Shown here one piece after another: positions 21,272 to 33,871 of a stretch of 64,000 nucleotides of DNA. The notes beneath the pieces are model-generated. The model did no database searches and had not been told where the DNA came from. It worked only from the letters and a program-made list of their open reading frames with translations. The translations under genes and the position numbers were made by a program. The stretch's first letter is position 1. Every line of letters begins with the position of its first letter. Origin of the DNA: Capitulum mitella (Eukaryota > Arthropoda > Thecostraca > Pollicipedomorpha > Pollicipedidae); the NCBI GenBank assembly GCA_030062745.1, contig CP099841.1, forward strand, positions 7,685,001-7,749,000, read 5' to 3'.

Positions 21272-22338
21272 ATCCACTTCCAAAATCCCGGACCCTGGTC
21301 AATCGACGTGCAGGTTCGTGGTGCCGCCGGTGTCAGTCTTTTCAGCCGATATTCGGATACATGCGATTTCAGGACAAATGCATGTAAAGCTAATTCTCTT
21401 TTACCAAAAATAAGATTTCCATGCGTGAATTCGTGCGTGCGTTACTCTCCGGTATTTTTTGATGACCTGGTGCACCGGATGGTACATTGCACGTGCACGA
21501 AATTTGTTCACGTGATCAGTTCTATGCGAACTTAGATTTTATTAAAATACGGTACCCGTGCGATTGAAATTCACGACCCCCACGGTGGTTCGTGGCACGC
21601 ACAGACATTTGCCGCAGAGTCAGCACATGATTACGGAATGTACGAGACACTGATGAAACTCCCAGTGGATATGGACGACATTCTTGAGTAGACCCCGTAA
21701 GGGAGCGGGCTTCAGAAGCCCCCTTCCAGTCTTGAACCGCCATTTCCAGGGTTTTTCAAGTAGCTTCATGACACCTGGTGACTATTCCTACCCATTCTTT
21801 TTACGTCTTATGCCACATTTTCATAATGTTACTCCAGGGGTGGAACCACTTCACGTTCCTGAGAGGCATCTCTGGTCATTTTTTGACCCTGTTAAAGGTA
21901 AAAGAAAAATGTCGGTCAAAAATCACCTTTAACGATGGAACTTCTTTACATGACCCTTTAGGCCATGGCTGAGCAAAAGTAGAAAAGAAAATTGTTGCTC
22001 TTAGGTCATGTTATAACGTCAGGTAAAGGTTAAAAGTCAAAATTTAGTGTAACGTTGAAATTTTTGACGCCTGTTTTCAAAATGCAAAACCCAGAACCTG
22101 TATGACTCAGTACAGTGTCCTCTGCCTATTTTTACTGCAAGTTCCAGGTCGATATCAGGTCGGATCACGGTACTATGACTTAAAATGCCCGCCAACGTGT
22201 CCTTTATCGCGGAAGCCATTTAAACAGAACTCTCATAATATAAAAGTCCTGTTATGGTTGAAATGACTCCAGTCCTTTGAATTGGCTTGAAAGAAACCCA
22301 AGGCCATTCCATGCAACTCTAGGATCATTTGAGGTCAT
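21272..22338. other. No gene seen; scattered TGACC/GGTCA words
   Basis: CCCCCTTCCAGTCTTG at 21720 resembles the tip of a family M element, and several GGTCA half-sites follow. It may be an old, unrecognisable relative of the M copies next door. Confidence 0.35.
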
Positions 22339-22757
22339 TTAAACCCGCCCTGGAAGGGTGTACTTTTGTACCCCTTCCCCGTTTTGTTTTTTTGTTTTTC
22401 TTGAAAATCTCGAGAACGGATCGGAGTTGGCCACTGTTGCTGTGTGACATTTTGGACAATTTAATAAACTCTTATATAGACTGACGCAATGAAATAAAAA
22501 ATCAATCCGACATTTTTGAACTTGAAAGCATTTAAAGCCAAGCAAACACAACGAAAATGACGGTTGTCGCTGACAAACGGGAACTGTGCAAAAGGACTAG
22601 CGTGCTATCTAAAATTACCGTTTGAACATAATCAGCCGACATCATTCGGGCATAAGTGATGGATGTACCAAGACCAAAGCAAGGATCAGTAAGGGTAAAG
22701 GATGTCAAAGGTGTTTTGCAACATGTCTGTTGGTATGAAATATGCATTCAAAGACCC
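22339..22757 (+). mobile_element. Family M TTAA element, 5' fragment
   Basis: Starts at TTAAACCCGCCCTGGAAGGG and carries the M landmarks CTCGAGAACGGATCGGAG, GACGGTTGTCGC and ATGGATGTACCAAGACCAAAGC. It stops at the TTAA (22758-22761) where the next copy begins. Confidence 0.65.
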
Positions 22758-23400
22758 TTAACACGCACAATGAAAAGGGGACTCTTTCGTGCCCCCCCCC
22801 CCCACTTGTTTTTCGTGAAAATCTCGACAACGTATCAAAGCCGATCGCTGCTACTTTGTAGCAATATGGTAACTGAATAACTCGTGGCAACAATACTGAT
22901 TAACACCATGGCAACTGAATAACTCGTCGGTTTACGCAAAAATCGAAAATCGGCCAGAAATTTTTGAATTTGCAAGCATCTGAAGTCCAACAAACCTAAA
23001 GAAAATGACTGCTGTCGCTGACAAATGGGAACTTCGCGAGAGGACTAGCGTTCTACGTAGGATTACTGTTTGAACGTTATCAGTCGACATCATTCGGGGA
23101 TAACTGAGGATTTTGGATGTACTAAGACCAAAGCCAGGGCCATTGAAGATCAAGGCCATCAAAGGGCAAGGCCAACCAGCTTGTGACCTAATCCAGATTT
23201 GCTTTCCAACATACCGATTTGTATGAAATGCGTATTTAAACAACATAATAAGGAAATGTTTACGCTCATTGGCAAGGTCATCAAAGGGCGAGGTCAAACA
23301 ATTTGCGACCTGCTCCAGATTTGCTTTGTAACATGTCGATTTGTATGAAATACGTATTTAAATACCCTTATAAACCCACGTTTGTGCAGATTGGCACAAT

Positions 23401-23452
<52 letters not shown>

Positions 23453-24115
23453 TTTCACGTTCTGCAACAATTAAATCATGCAGTTGGACTTATTATCACG
23501 AAATAACTATAGTGCAAACAGTTGGCTTAGAACTTATTTTGGGTCAAAAACTTCATCCAAGGTCAATGATCTCGCTTCATCTGATTTGGCTTTGCGGAGG
23601 TCAGTGAACGCTGAAAGTGACCACATGTACCGATATTGACTATCTTTACCGAAAATACGCTAAATGATGCATTTATTGCGCTTGTTTCCACTCAGGCCAC
23701 ATCAGTTTCCCGTGTTGTTCGTAGTCCTATCTGCAGATACAAAAAACGACGTCATAGGTAAATGACCTGGCATGACCTCGACCACAGATCTTCATCCAAG
23801 ACGTCAGTTGAATGGAAATTGTCGTATTCCGCGTTTGAACGCTCCTGCTCGGCCCTTGTCCCGTTTCGTCCGAAAAGCCGTGTGGAAGGGCCTGTGCGGG
23901 CCGAGAAAGTGACTCAAGTTGATTCTTCGACCTCATTTGACCTTGGAAATATCAGCCTAGGGTCATGAAAATTGCACGAAATGTTACTCTCTATGGCCCC
24001 ACCTTATTTCTTACGATTTCATGTTTCTAGCTCTTTCCATTTCAGAGATCGGAGGAGGAATAAAAGTGTCCCCCTTCCAGGGCGCGTAGGCGCGAAACCC
24101 TTTTCCAATGCAGGT
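22758..24115 (+). mobile_element. Family M TTAA element, near full length
   Basis: Begins TTAACACGCACAATGAAAAG and ends CGAAACCCTTTTCCAATGCAGG, homologous in order to 13227-14546. It holds TCAAGGCCA (23151-23159) and GCAAGGTCA (23273-23281) FTZ-F1-like words and a TGACCTTGG at 23938-23946, plus a 47-base TA microsatellite. Non-coding. Confidence 0.65.
23403..23449. repeat. (TA)n microsatellite
   Basis: Uninterrupted TA dinucleotides within the family M copy, at the place where the 13.2 kb copy has a shorter ATAC-type run. Confidence 0.95.
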
Positions 24116-25142
24116 GCCAAAGATCAAAGTTCGTTATTTGACCTGATGGACATGCAACCAGGCCAGTTTCTTTTTTTCATGCCCCCGTGCTACTTATGCC
24201 AAGATTATACAAACAATGTAATGCGATTTGTACTCTGGAGGTATAACATGATTGGTAGAGGCTAGGAAAATATTTTAACTTCAATGTTGTTTTATTAAAA
24301 AAAAACATTTCTTTCATTTTTGAAAGCATGTGGTCGCCTACGTATTTTCTCACAATTTCGAACGAAGTCAGAAACTGTTCCTGTTGTGATATGTTTGATT
24401 TTTGTATCCATTCCTTTCAAAATTTTCGAGACTTTTCCATAAAAATGTAGTTAACGTCATGGCGAATCGACCGCCTTTGTTACGATGAAATCGGAAGGAT
24501 AGTTTTCGAGTTCTGAGTGGAGGGTCCGAATAAGACCCCCCATGCGGGAATGTGCCTTAGTGTTATGGGTACGGGAATAGGGTTAACAGAAGTGTTCTCC
24601 GAAATGTAATCAGAATTGTTAACAGAAGTGTGAACAGGAGGATTAAGAGAAGTAACAGCATTCGGTTTATTTTTAGACCAACCAGCGGGAGGTCGAAAGG
24701 GTCTGGTACCGACCTTACAAAAGGATGGATTTGTCTGTGCATCGAGATGGCGTGTTATTGTTTGGCTAATCGTAATGACTGTTGAAGACCAAATGGCCAT
24801 TACCTAAATGTGGCCAAGCAAGAGCATGAAGCAGAGCAGGAGACGAGCAATCCTTGCCCTGCAGGCTGTGATGGAACGCCCAATTCGTAGCCTGATTTGG
24901 GTGGCACCGCGGGGGAGAGAAAGACTGACTCATTTGATTTTTTTATTGTTGTCGAGGCTGCCGAAAAACGAGCTGTAAATACGAAAAATGCCATTGGACT
25001 ATGAAATTGCCATTGATGAAATGGTACTAATATTGGCAAAAAAACAAATGCAATTTACATGCAATATGTGCATTTATATCAGCAATGCCACAGGATTTCA
25101 AAGACCTCAAAGACTTCATTACTTATACAAATGTACATGAGT
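24116..25142. other. No gene supported
   Basis: AT-rich. Two adjoining minus-strand frames (24480-24800 and 24800-25039) have no motif, bias or splice context and are not called. Confidence 0.35.
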
Positions 25143-25376
25143 GCAGCCAGGATTTTCTTAAGAGGACGGGGAGCTCAGCTCTGAGAACTGGAACCAAACG
25201 CAAACCGTTTGTTAGGAAGACGGTGTCCAATGGGTTTCAAGAAGACTTATTGGTCACTGGTATGCATCACCGCGAATGGAGTTTGGAAAGACACACAGTT
25301 CACTGCGTCCGTAGTAAAAAACTAGAAAAAATGAGGGCGCAGGGGTATCCCCGGTCCCACCCCTCTGGCTGCGCCG
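25143..25376. mobile_element. Short MITE with GCAGCCAGGATTTTC tips
   Basis: The left tip GCAGCCAGGATTTTCTTAAG faces the right tip CCTCTGGCTGCGCC, an inverted match over the outer bases. The same tip type occurs at 50797-50945 and 51122-51330. Non-coding and about 235 bp. Confidence 0.5.
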
Positions 25377-25938
25377 GCGTAAATATAAACTTTCACAGTA
25401 CCAGTCGACAAGCACCTTTTTGTGATGCCGGATTGCTCCATGAATGTTGCAAATTGTTAAACAAGTCATGGCGCATTTAGAGGCCACACCAACACATTAT
25501 GCCATGTGTGATCAAAGTGACAATCCATCTGGACCGTGGAGATCCTTCGGGAGAATAACTCTTGAGTTGCGCAGTTTCTCTGAATTTGTCCGTCGGTCAC
25601 GGCCACAACATTTTTCTCCTGCACTGCACACACCAGCTCACGCTCGTCTCTGAAAGACCAGCTTCACCGTCGCCGCTCGGTCCCAGATATCATTTGCATG
25701 CTCGCAACACCGAATCATAAAGAAAAGGGAGGCATGAAAATAACGCACCGATCGAAGTGATGCGGACACCGACATCCGCATCGCGTTTCGAATCCACTTG
25801 GAATCTGCCACGAGACGAAAGGCTGCGCGTCTGTCAGCTGAACCGCCGCCGCGAAGTCGCTTTAACGCTGTGGACATGCGGAGAACCGCTGCACGCTACT
25901 GTCCAAAACACTCTTCTGGGGGCAGTTTTGTCCGGCCG
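25377..25938. other. No gene supported
   Basis: Mixed-composition spacer between the MITE and the nested family-A elements. Short frames near 25650-25930 lack motifs. Confidence 0.35.
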
Positions 25939-26861
25939 TTAGCCCACGCCCGACTGGCGTTCGGCGCCGATCACGCCAACTGCGGGAGGAGGGGCAACTG
26001 GCCGTCCCGTCTTCCTCTCGAACGGTCGGTCACGCGATAAAAATAACATAAAAATAATAAAAATGAGGCCACACGATAAATAAGAAAAAAGAAAAATCAT
26101 GTTGGAATGCTCGTGAAGAGTAGAACTCAAAACTGGTCTCCTTTTTGGTTTTGGATAATATGTGAGCCAATTACGTCGGATATGTTTTTCACAACCTACT
26201 GCATGAAACCGAGAAGCGGCCCCGGTCTCAAGGGTCGTGATTAATAAAGTCTACGTAAAGGCACCAACGAACAGGGAAGTCCGCAGATGCTGATACACGT
26301 CTAATTCCTCTTGTTTGCTTAATATATACGAAAAGGCGTTCAGTTAAAGACACGGCGATTTTCGCGCCGACTCCCGGCGGCATCGTAGCCGAATGCGGTA
26401 TGAAATTAACGGGAGCTTATTTAAGCGTCTCTTCATTTTCTCGACACAAGCCTATCCATGTAATGTTTATTGATCACAGTGGTTTTTGTGATGGTTTCTC
26501 ATGCTTCAATTTTGGAAAAATTCTGTAGTTATCCATGTACACAACTGGCGGAGCTTTATTCGTGAGAACCTGTTCATTCCCAAAACACGCAATTTTTGAA
26601 AGTTTCTGAACTTCCTGGTATTACCTGCAAATGTGCGAGCCAGTTCTGCCAGTTTCTACCCGTTCTGAGTAATTCATTGCCCATTTTGACGACGGTGCAT
26701 TTTGGTCCATAACAGTTACTCGTGACCAGATCTCAGATCAATGGCTGCAAGTCAGTGATATTTCGCCCACTCACGGTAACGAGATGTCTGCATCGCTTCA
26801 CACTAGAAATGTCATAGAAAATTCCGTCAATTTCCGAGAAAAAAACGCAAACATGTCTTAA
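25939..26861 (-). mobile_element. Family A element, host copy, first part (interrupted)
   Basis: Minus-orientation copy entering at TTAGCCCACGCCCGACTGG and running through GATACACGTCTAATT and CACACTAGAAATGTC to ACATGTCTTAA. At that internal TTAA (26858-26861) the second element is inserted. Similarity resumes on the far side at 28079. Confidence 0.8.
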
Positions 26862-28082
26862 CCCGTCCCCGAATGGGGGGGGGGGCAGTTGACTGCCCCC
26901 CTGAGGTTTTTCTGAGATTGCGAGAGAACGAATAAACACAGAGTCACGAAACTTTGTGTACCTTTTGCTTCATCAATTTTACATCTCATGTCAAAATTTT
27001 GACGTCAGGTCACGTCAGGTGCTTGACCTAGGTCAGGTCAAACAGACCTATGTCAAAAAAAGTTTAGCGCACTCTAACTTTTTCGCAAAACAAGATATAT
27101 CAATAATACTTTCAGGGATTAGTGAACGTGATAAGTGCAACAAATCTGCTATCTCAGATTTTTCGGAATTTTGCGGGTCATTTACCTAAGGTCAAGCCCA
27201 TTTTTAAGACGTCGTCGTTTTTTTCGGAAATTGACGGAATATTCCATAACATTTTTAGTGTGGAGTGAAGCAGACATCTAGTTACCGTCATTGGGCAAAA
27301 TATCAATGACTTTCAGTCACTGACCTGAGGTCAGGCCACGAATAACTGTAGTGAGCCAAAATGTACCACCGGCAAAATCATCGATGAATTACTCAGAATG
27401 GGTAAAAAATGACAGAACTTAGCTTGCACTGACGTAAGCAATACCAGGAACCTTCAAAAGTTTGAAAAAGTGCATATTTTGCAAATAAACAGGCTCTCGC
27501 GAATAAAGCTCCGCCAATTTTGTAGGTTGGTAACTAATGCATTTTTCCAAAATTTAAGCATGAAAAACCATCACAAGAACCTCTAAGATCAATAAAATAT
27601 ACATGGATCGTCTTTTTCGCGAAAATAAAGGAACGCTAAAATTAGTTCCCGTCAATTTGTGGCCGCATACGGCAGCAGCGCACCTCTAGCAGCACGGCGA
27701 GAAATGCTGTGTCTTGAACTCAACGTTTCGGCGTATATATTGAACAAATCTGGGAAATTAGACGTGTATCGGCATCCGCGGACCTTTACTTCTGCGCTGG
27801 TGCCTTTACCTAAGCATTTTTAGTCACAGTCCTTGAGATTCAGGCCATTTTTCGGTCTCATGCAGTCGGCTATGAGAAAAGATATATATAGGGCGTAAAT
27901 TGCTTACATATTATCTAAAACTAAAAAATGAGACCAGTTTCGAGCTCTACTCGTCACAAGCTTTCCAACGGTATGCTTATTTTTATCGTGCGACCAACGG
28001 TTCGTGAGTTAGAGGGGGGCGGTCAACTGCCCCCCCCCAGTCGCCGGTGTTCGAAACGGACCGACGGTCGTGCGCGGGTTAA
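26858..28082 (+). mobile_element. Family A element, full length, nested insertion
   Basis: TTAACCCGTCCCCGAATGGG at the left and GTCGTGCGCGGGTTAA at the right, about 1.22 kb. Both ends carry a subterminal palindrome of the GGGGGCAGT/ACTGCCCCC type, one base changed at the right end. It sits inside a minus-strand copy of the same family with TTAA on both sides, as a TTAA target duplication would leave. Its IR1 site at 27175-27187 has one change (GGGTCATTTACCT). No coding frame longer than noise. Confidence 0.85.
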
Positions 28083-28453
28083 AATGGGCTTGACATTACG
28101 TCAATGACCCAGAAATTTCTTAAAAATCTAAGAGAGCAGATTTGTTGCATTTATCAAATCTCTAATCCCTGAAATTATTATTATATATTATTATATTATA
28201 AATTATTGTGATATCATGTTTTCCGAAAACGTTACCGGGCCCTTAACTTTTCTGGACATAGGTCCCTTTGGTCTGACCTAGGTCAGACATTGAGGTCGAC
28301 CTGAGGTGAAAACTTTGACACAAGGTGTTAAAATGATCAAGCAAAAGGTACATGAAGTTTCGAGGCGCTGGGTTTGTTCATGCTCTCGCAATCTTGGAAA
28401 AACCCAGGGGCCAGTCAACCGCCCCCCCCCCTCCCCAGTCGGGGACGCGTTAA
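28079..28453 (-). mobile_element. Family A element, host copy, second part
   Basis: Continues the copy begun at 25939, from TTAAAATGGGCTTGACATTAC to the 5'-type end CCCCAGTCGGGGACGCGTTAA. The IR1-like site is ACGTCAATGACCC (28098-28110, one change). Removing 26862-28082 restores a colinear element of about 1.3 kb. Confidence 0.8.
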
Positions 28454-29458
28454 GGTGATTTAGTGCGGCCCATGGACATACACATCCCGATTTACAGACC
28501 AGCGTCAGGAAACGTGACTGGCGGCTAATGGCTCGAAGTTGATTCGATCCATTAAGTCGATTAACTAGCGTGCATGACCACGGGCTCTTTGTTGCGCGTC
28601 CGATTCAATCAACTTTCCAGCGCCCGATCTTGGCGACGCCTTGTTCTACCGAGACCAAACCGGATGCTATCAATACAAAATCCATCGGAGATCGCATTGC
28701 GCGAGAAACGGCGCGTGTGGATTGGCGGCCATTGTAAAAATGACTGGTGCCAGCACGTGTTGCGTGCTGGCAGAGGGAACGTGGAAAAGCGCCGTCTTAC
28801 AAGATTTACAAAATAGAGTGCGGATAAATGAACCAGTAACGGTAACAACATGGGCACTATTCAGCTTGACGTCATAAGGAACCAACTACAAATCATGCCA
28901 TAGGCTGGACGAGGTACGCGATAGCCGTAGCACGCTCTTGAAATGATGGCATTTTCGGTTTTTGAGTTACTTGTGTTTACACTGCGATTGTGACCGCATG
29001 CGAGGTCCAGACAGGATTATCATTCATGCTGAATGGAGGACCTGTTTTTGGTCGTTCTAACGCTGTAATAAAACAGCCATAGTTCGCAAAGCTTTCCGTA
29101 CCGTGATGCATCAGGTGAACCAGCGCAGTCTGTGATTTCATGCACAGTGGACACCATTCTTCTTGTTCGTGCTAAGCTGAAGACTGTGCCGACGTTATTG
29201 AGAGCATGCGGTTAAAATATTACCATAGACGTCCTTGATCAATTCTGCACACCTACGAATAACCATTAGTCATGTTTCTTGGCGGTTGCCTTAAATGTAA
29301 GTGAACACAACACGTCTACATGTCGCGTTTTGTTTTTTGCCGATCGCAATCCCAACCATCCTCTGTTGCTCAGAGCTGAAAATGAAATTGTTCGATATCG
29401 TGCTGGGTTTGAAAGCCCTTCGATTTTGGGATTTCAGAGGCGTTAAAAAGCGCAAAGC
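28454..29458. other. No gene supported; one hairpin
   Basis: Frames overlap on both strands at 28570-28885 with no motif. TGCCAGCACG (28748-28757) and CGTGCTGGCA (28763-28772) form a 10-bp stem with a 5-base loop. Confidence 0.4.
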
Positions 29459-31083
29459 TTATCCCGTCCCCGACTGGGGGGCAGTTGACTGCCCCCCCTG
29501 AGATTTTTCTGGGACTGCGAGAGAACGATCAAACACAGAGTCACCAAACTTTGTGTACCTTTTGCTTCACCAATTTTACATCTCGTGTCAAAATTTTGAC
29601 TTCAGGTCAGTCAGGTGCCTGACCTAGGTCAGGTCAAACAGACCTATGTCAAAAAAGTGTAGCGCACTCTAACTTTTTCGCAAAATAAGATATCTCAATA
29701 ATACTTTCAGGGATTAGTGAACGTGATAGATGCAACAAATCTGCTATCGCAGATTTTTCGGAATTTTCCGGGTCATTGACCTGACATCAAGCGCATTTTT
29801 AAGACATGTCGTCGTTTTTTCGGAAATTGAGGGAATATTTCGTAACATTTTTAGTGCGGAGTGAAGCAAACATCTAGTTACCGTCATTGGGCAAAGTGTC
29901 AATGACTTCCAGCCATTGACCTGAGGTCAGGTCACGAATAACTGTAGTCAGCCAAAATGTTCCACCGTCAAAATCGGCGATGAATGACTCAGAATGGGTA
30001 GAAAATGGCAGAACTAGCTTGCACAGACGTAAGTAATCCAGGAACCTCAAAAAGTTTGAAAAAGTAGCAAATTTTGCAAATAAACAGGCTCTCACGAATG
30101 AAGCTCCGCCAGTTGTATAGATTGGTAACTAATGATTTTTTCCAAAATTAAAACCATCACTGGACCACTAAGATCAATAAAATTTACACAGATCGTCTAT
30201 TTTCGCGAAAATAAAGGAACACTAAAATTAGTTCCCGTCAATTTTTTACCGCATACGGCAGCAGCGCAAGCCTACAGCTGGCGCGAAAATTGCCGTGTTT
30301 TTAACTCAACGTTTCGGCGTATATATTGAACAAATCTGAGAAATTAGACGTGTATCGGCATCCGCGGACATTTACTTGTGCGCTCGTGCCTTTACCTATG
30401 CGTTTTTAGTCACAGCCCTTGAGATTCAGGCCATTTCTCGGTCTCAGAGCCTGTTTATTTCCAAAATATGCTACTTTTTCAAACTTTTTGAGGTTCCTGG
30501 TATTACTTACATCTGTGCAAGCTAGTTGTGCCATTTTCTACCCATTCTGAGTAATTTATCGTCAATTTTGACGGTGGTACATTTTGGCCCACTTCAGTTA
30601 TTCGTGACCTGACCTCAGGTCAATGGCTGGAAGTCACTGATACTTTGCCCAATGACGGTAACTAGATGTCTGCTTCACTCCACACTAAAGATGTGATGAA
30701 ATATTCCGTCAATTTCCGAAAAAACGGCGATATGTCTTAAAAATAGGCTTGACCTTAGGTCAATGACCCGGAAAATTCCGAAAAATCCGAGATAGCAGAT
30801 TTGTTGCATCTATCACGATGACTAATCCCTGAAAGTATTATTGAGATATCTTGTTTTGCGAAAAAGTTAGAGGGAGCTAAACTTTTTTGGACTTAGGTCT
30901 GTTTGACCTGACCTAGGTCAGGCACCTGACCTGACCTGAGGTCAAAATTTTGACACGAGACGTAAAATTGATGGAGCAAAAGGTACACAAAGTTTTGTGA
31001 CTCTGTGTTTGTTGGTTCTCTCGCAATCCCAGAAAAACCTCAGGGGGGCAGTCAACTGCCCCCCCCAGTCGGGGACGGGTTAA
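29459..31083. mobile_element. Family A chimera with two 5'-type ends
   Basis: 29459-30446 is a plus-orientation copy from its 5' end (TTATCCCGTCCCCGACTGG) to GGCCATTTCTCGGTCTCA. At that point it switches to a minus-orientation copy (30447-31083) starting AGCCTGTTTATTTCCAAAAT and ending with the other 5' end and TTAA. The whole is a 1.6 kb palindrome-like unit. Both halves keep a perfect IR1 (29770-29782 GGGTCATTGACCT, 30757-30769 AGGTCAATGACCC). Confidence 0.85.
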
Positions 31084-33871
31084 AGGGCGCCATATCCCAT
31101 AACGTCTAAGACTGTGTGACATTCTGTAACAAGCTGTCTGGTGTCCATCAATGCATTTGAAAGTGAAAAGTTTTATTTCATGTCTTACTTCCACGGGACA
31201 CGACATTTTTGTCGTTGCGTTCCGGTATATTTTCTGGTTGCGAAGCAAACAATATGCATGCTGCTGTCCGAGCAGGCCTCCCCCAACCTAAGGCCTAGCC
31301 ACCCCCTTCCGCTCATGGAAATCATGGGTGCGCCGCTGACCGTTGTCTTTGTCTGTTACACACGTCTGAAACATGAAGCGTTAGTTCTCGGCTCAGGTAG
31401 ATTAGGGATATAGTTTAATTCACGACTGAGAAAATCTGGTACTTAAATGTTTCATGCGGGCATATTCCGAATGGATATGAGCATAACAGTCAGAATTTTC
31501 GACCATACATCATCGTGCGAGTATATACGATGCCTCAAAATAGAAAGTGAAAATATATGACGTAAAAGATGAGATACAAAATAATGATGAGAGGACGATT
31601 GACGACTGGGATCGAGGAATAAATGACTGTTTTGTGAGAAATACTACAGATAGTTTGCGCAGCGTAATTATTTGAATCATGAAGTGTTTCAGCATTAATT
31701 AAGCTCTTCAACCCCAGAGCTACTGGAGCCATTTTTGCTCCCCTTTGGCTTTTACAACCATAGCTTCTAAATGACAAAAGCGATCTACCCCAAATTTTCA
31801 GTACCTGTTCCTGAGCAAAACTGTCATCTTTGCCAGAAAAGAATTAAATGGCCGCCGTAAGTCAGGCTGCATCACGTCGTAGGCTTAATCAAAGACGCCG
31901 TTTTCAGATACTATCGGGACTCCGGCATCTGCCTGTTTCCTTTCACACCACTTTCAAGAAGCTCATCAGCGATGGCACAAAGACCAAGTGTCAGGTCGCG
32001 CAAGTCAAAAGGAACCTGAAGAGGGGTCAACGTTGGTCGGAGTGGTTAGCTTTGCACATATTTTGCCTACACTCTAAGAGAAATCCTGCTCTAGCAAGAA
32101 AAAGTATGAGATAGAGAAAGACTACTGCCATTTTCGGTCTTCCCAAAAAACACTGAGTCAGAAAGAAATGAAATGTCATAGGTCAGTTGATGAGCTAATT
32201 TGTCATCCTTGTCTTCTTCTCACGCTATTTTGCTAAAATATTGTCCATGGTGCAAAAGAGTTATGCGTATATGCATTTCATACTACAAATGGCCATTTTT
32301 GACCAATGTTATTCTGCTTATGTGTTGCTGAACCCGTTGGCAAGTAGCCTTCATTCTCAGGGCTTTGACCTGACATGTAATATCATCAACGACCTTGACG
32401 CCAACAGATGAGGAGCATGGGGGGTCGCAGGGTAACGGGCTATTGTCATCTCAGTCGTCGAAATCGGACCATCGTTTCTCGAAACAAATGGGTAAAGAGC
32501 CCCCGGTGGCTAGAACTTGGCGAATCTTGGTCATTTGGCACACCAAAATGATATTTGGTTGGCATTTTTTTTACAGCGAACAATTTTTTGTACTGTGATT
32601 GTTTTGACTTTAGTGTCGTGTGATATACACTTCACACTCGCGGACGTGTGTGCAAAGGCGCGTACGGCAGGCAGGGCAGCGGCCTGCTGCTTGATGCTTG
32701 CGGTGGGTCTACGAATTTCGAATCGTTTTGACATGAATTCTTTAACGTCGTATGGAAGGAAATTGCCCCCCGCCAAAAAAAAAAAACGTTGACGCTGCGA
32801 ACTTTGAACACGCTCCAATACTGCTGTTTATGGAAGCAGAGGTCAAGAGTGCATGACATATTCACTCCTAAGCTCAGATGCGTTGACTTTGAAGCCAATA
32901 ACAACAATATCATAACGACTTCGCTGTTTTTTTTTTTTTTTTACACGACTACCGGTCTAACATAGAACCAACCAAGCATCCAGAAATCCAAAGGATACGG
33001 GCTAGAAATCAGTGACGTTGCAAAAAGAGGCATCTTCTCCAATACCGTTGCAGCCACTTTTCATTTAGGAGACGCTGAAAAACGTATAAGATTATTCCTT
33101 GACTCAGCGCTTCGGCACTAGGCCCTTTTCCGTAATGGTCCCCCCAAAATATCGCTCCGAAGTTTGATTTGCATTTTTTGTATTTTTGGGGTCGATTTTT
33201 TGTTGTTATTCGTGGCGATGGCTCACTGTCGACCGTTCAGTCAGGTTTTAGGTTTGCATTTATTTGCGTAAGTACGTTTGGGTTACATAACCTAGAAGGC
33301 CCCGTTAGGCGTTGCGCAATTTCCATGAAAAGAGCATTTGTCTGCAGATTTGTTTTAACCTGGTGGTTTCGAAACAGATATTACGCAGCTACCCGCGTTC
33401 TGGCCCGTGTGCGCGATGCACAAATTGAACGTGATGATGGTTCTCCGTCCTCGTTGCTGTCCCTAGCCTTTCCCCGTTTCTGATCGGATTTTATCATCGT
33501 TTCAGTCTCCATCTCTCTCCTCTCCTGTCCCAATGCCAGTCCTGGTCCTTTGTCGCGGTCCATTGCTCCAGCTCCCTTCCCCGTGTCTTTCTCTCTCGAA
33601 TTTCTTTTTTTCTCACCCCTTGATGCTCCTTCCGGCCCCACTTTTTTGTTCCTTTTCCCGTTCCGATTATCTTGTCCCTGGTGCCTGTCCCACTGTCCAA
33701 TCCCGGTTTCTTATCTAGATTCCTGTCCCTTATCTAGGTATCCTTTCCCTTACGTTTTCCTGGACCGGCCCCATGTTCTGATTCTGACTGTGTGCTGATC
33801 CAGAACCTGTCTGTCGGTCTCTGCCTACTTGTGTCTATCTCTGCCGATATCTGTCAAAATACGTCGTGAAT
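31084..33871. other. No gene supported over 2.8 kb
   Basis: Ordinary AT-rich DNA. A frame at 31848-32114 starts with a good ATG context but shows no domain. 33500-33800 is pyrimidine-rich. A 19-base T run lies at 32924-32942. No exon, RNA gene or repeat family is recognised. Confidence 0.4.

Noticed and set aside
24480-25039. Two adjoining minus-strand frames (106 and 79 residues)
   Set aside because: Low similarity to any family I know, no splice evidence, and composition like surrounding intergenic DNA.
28570-28885. Frames open on both strands, considered as an exon
   Set aside because: No frame is better than the others, and no domain or splice pair fits.
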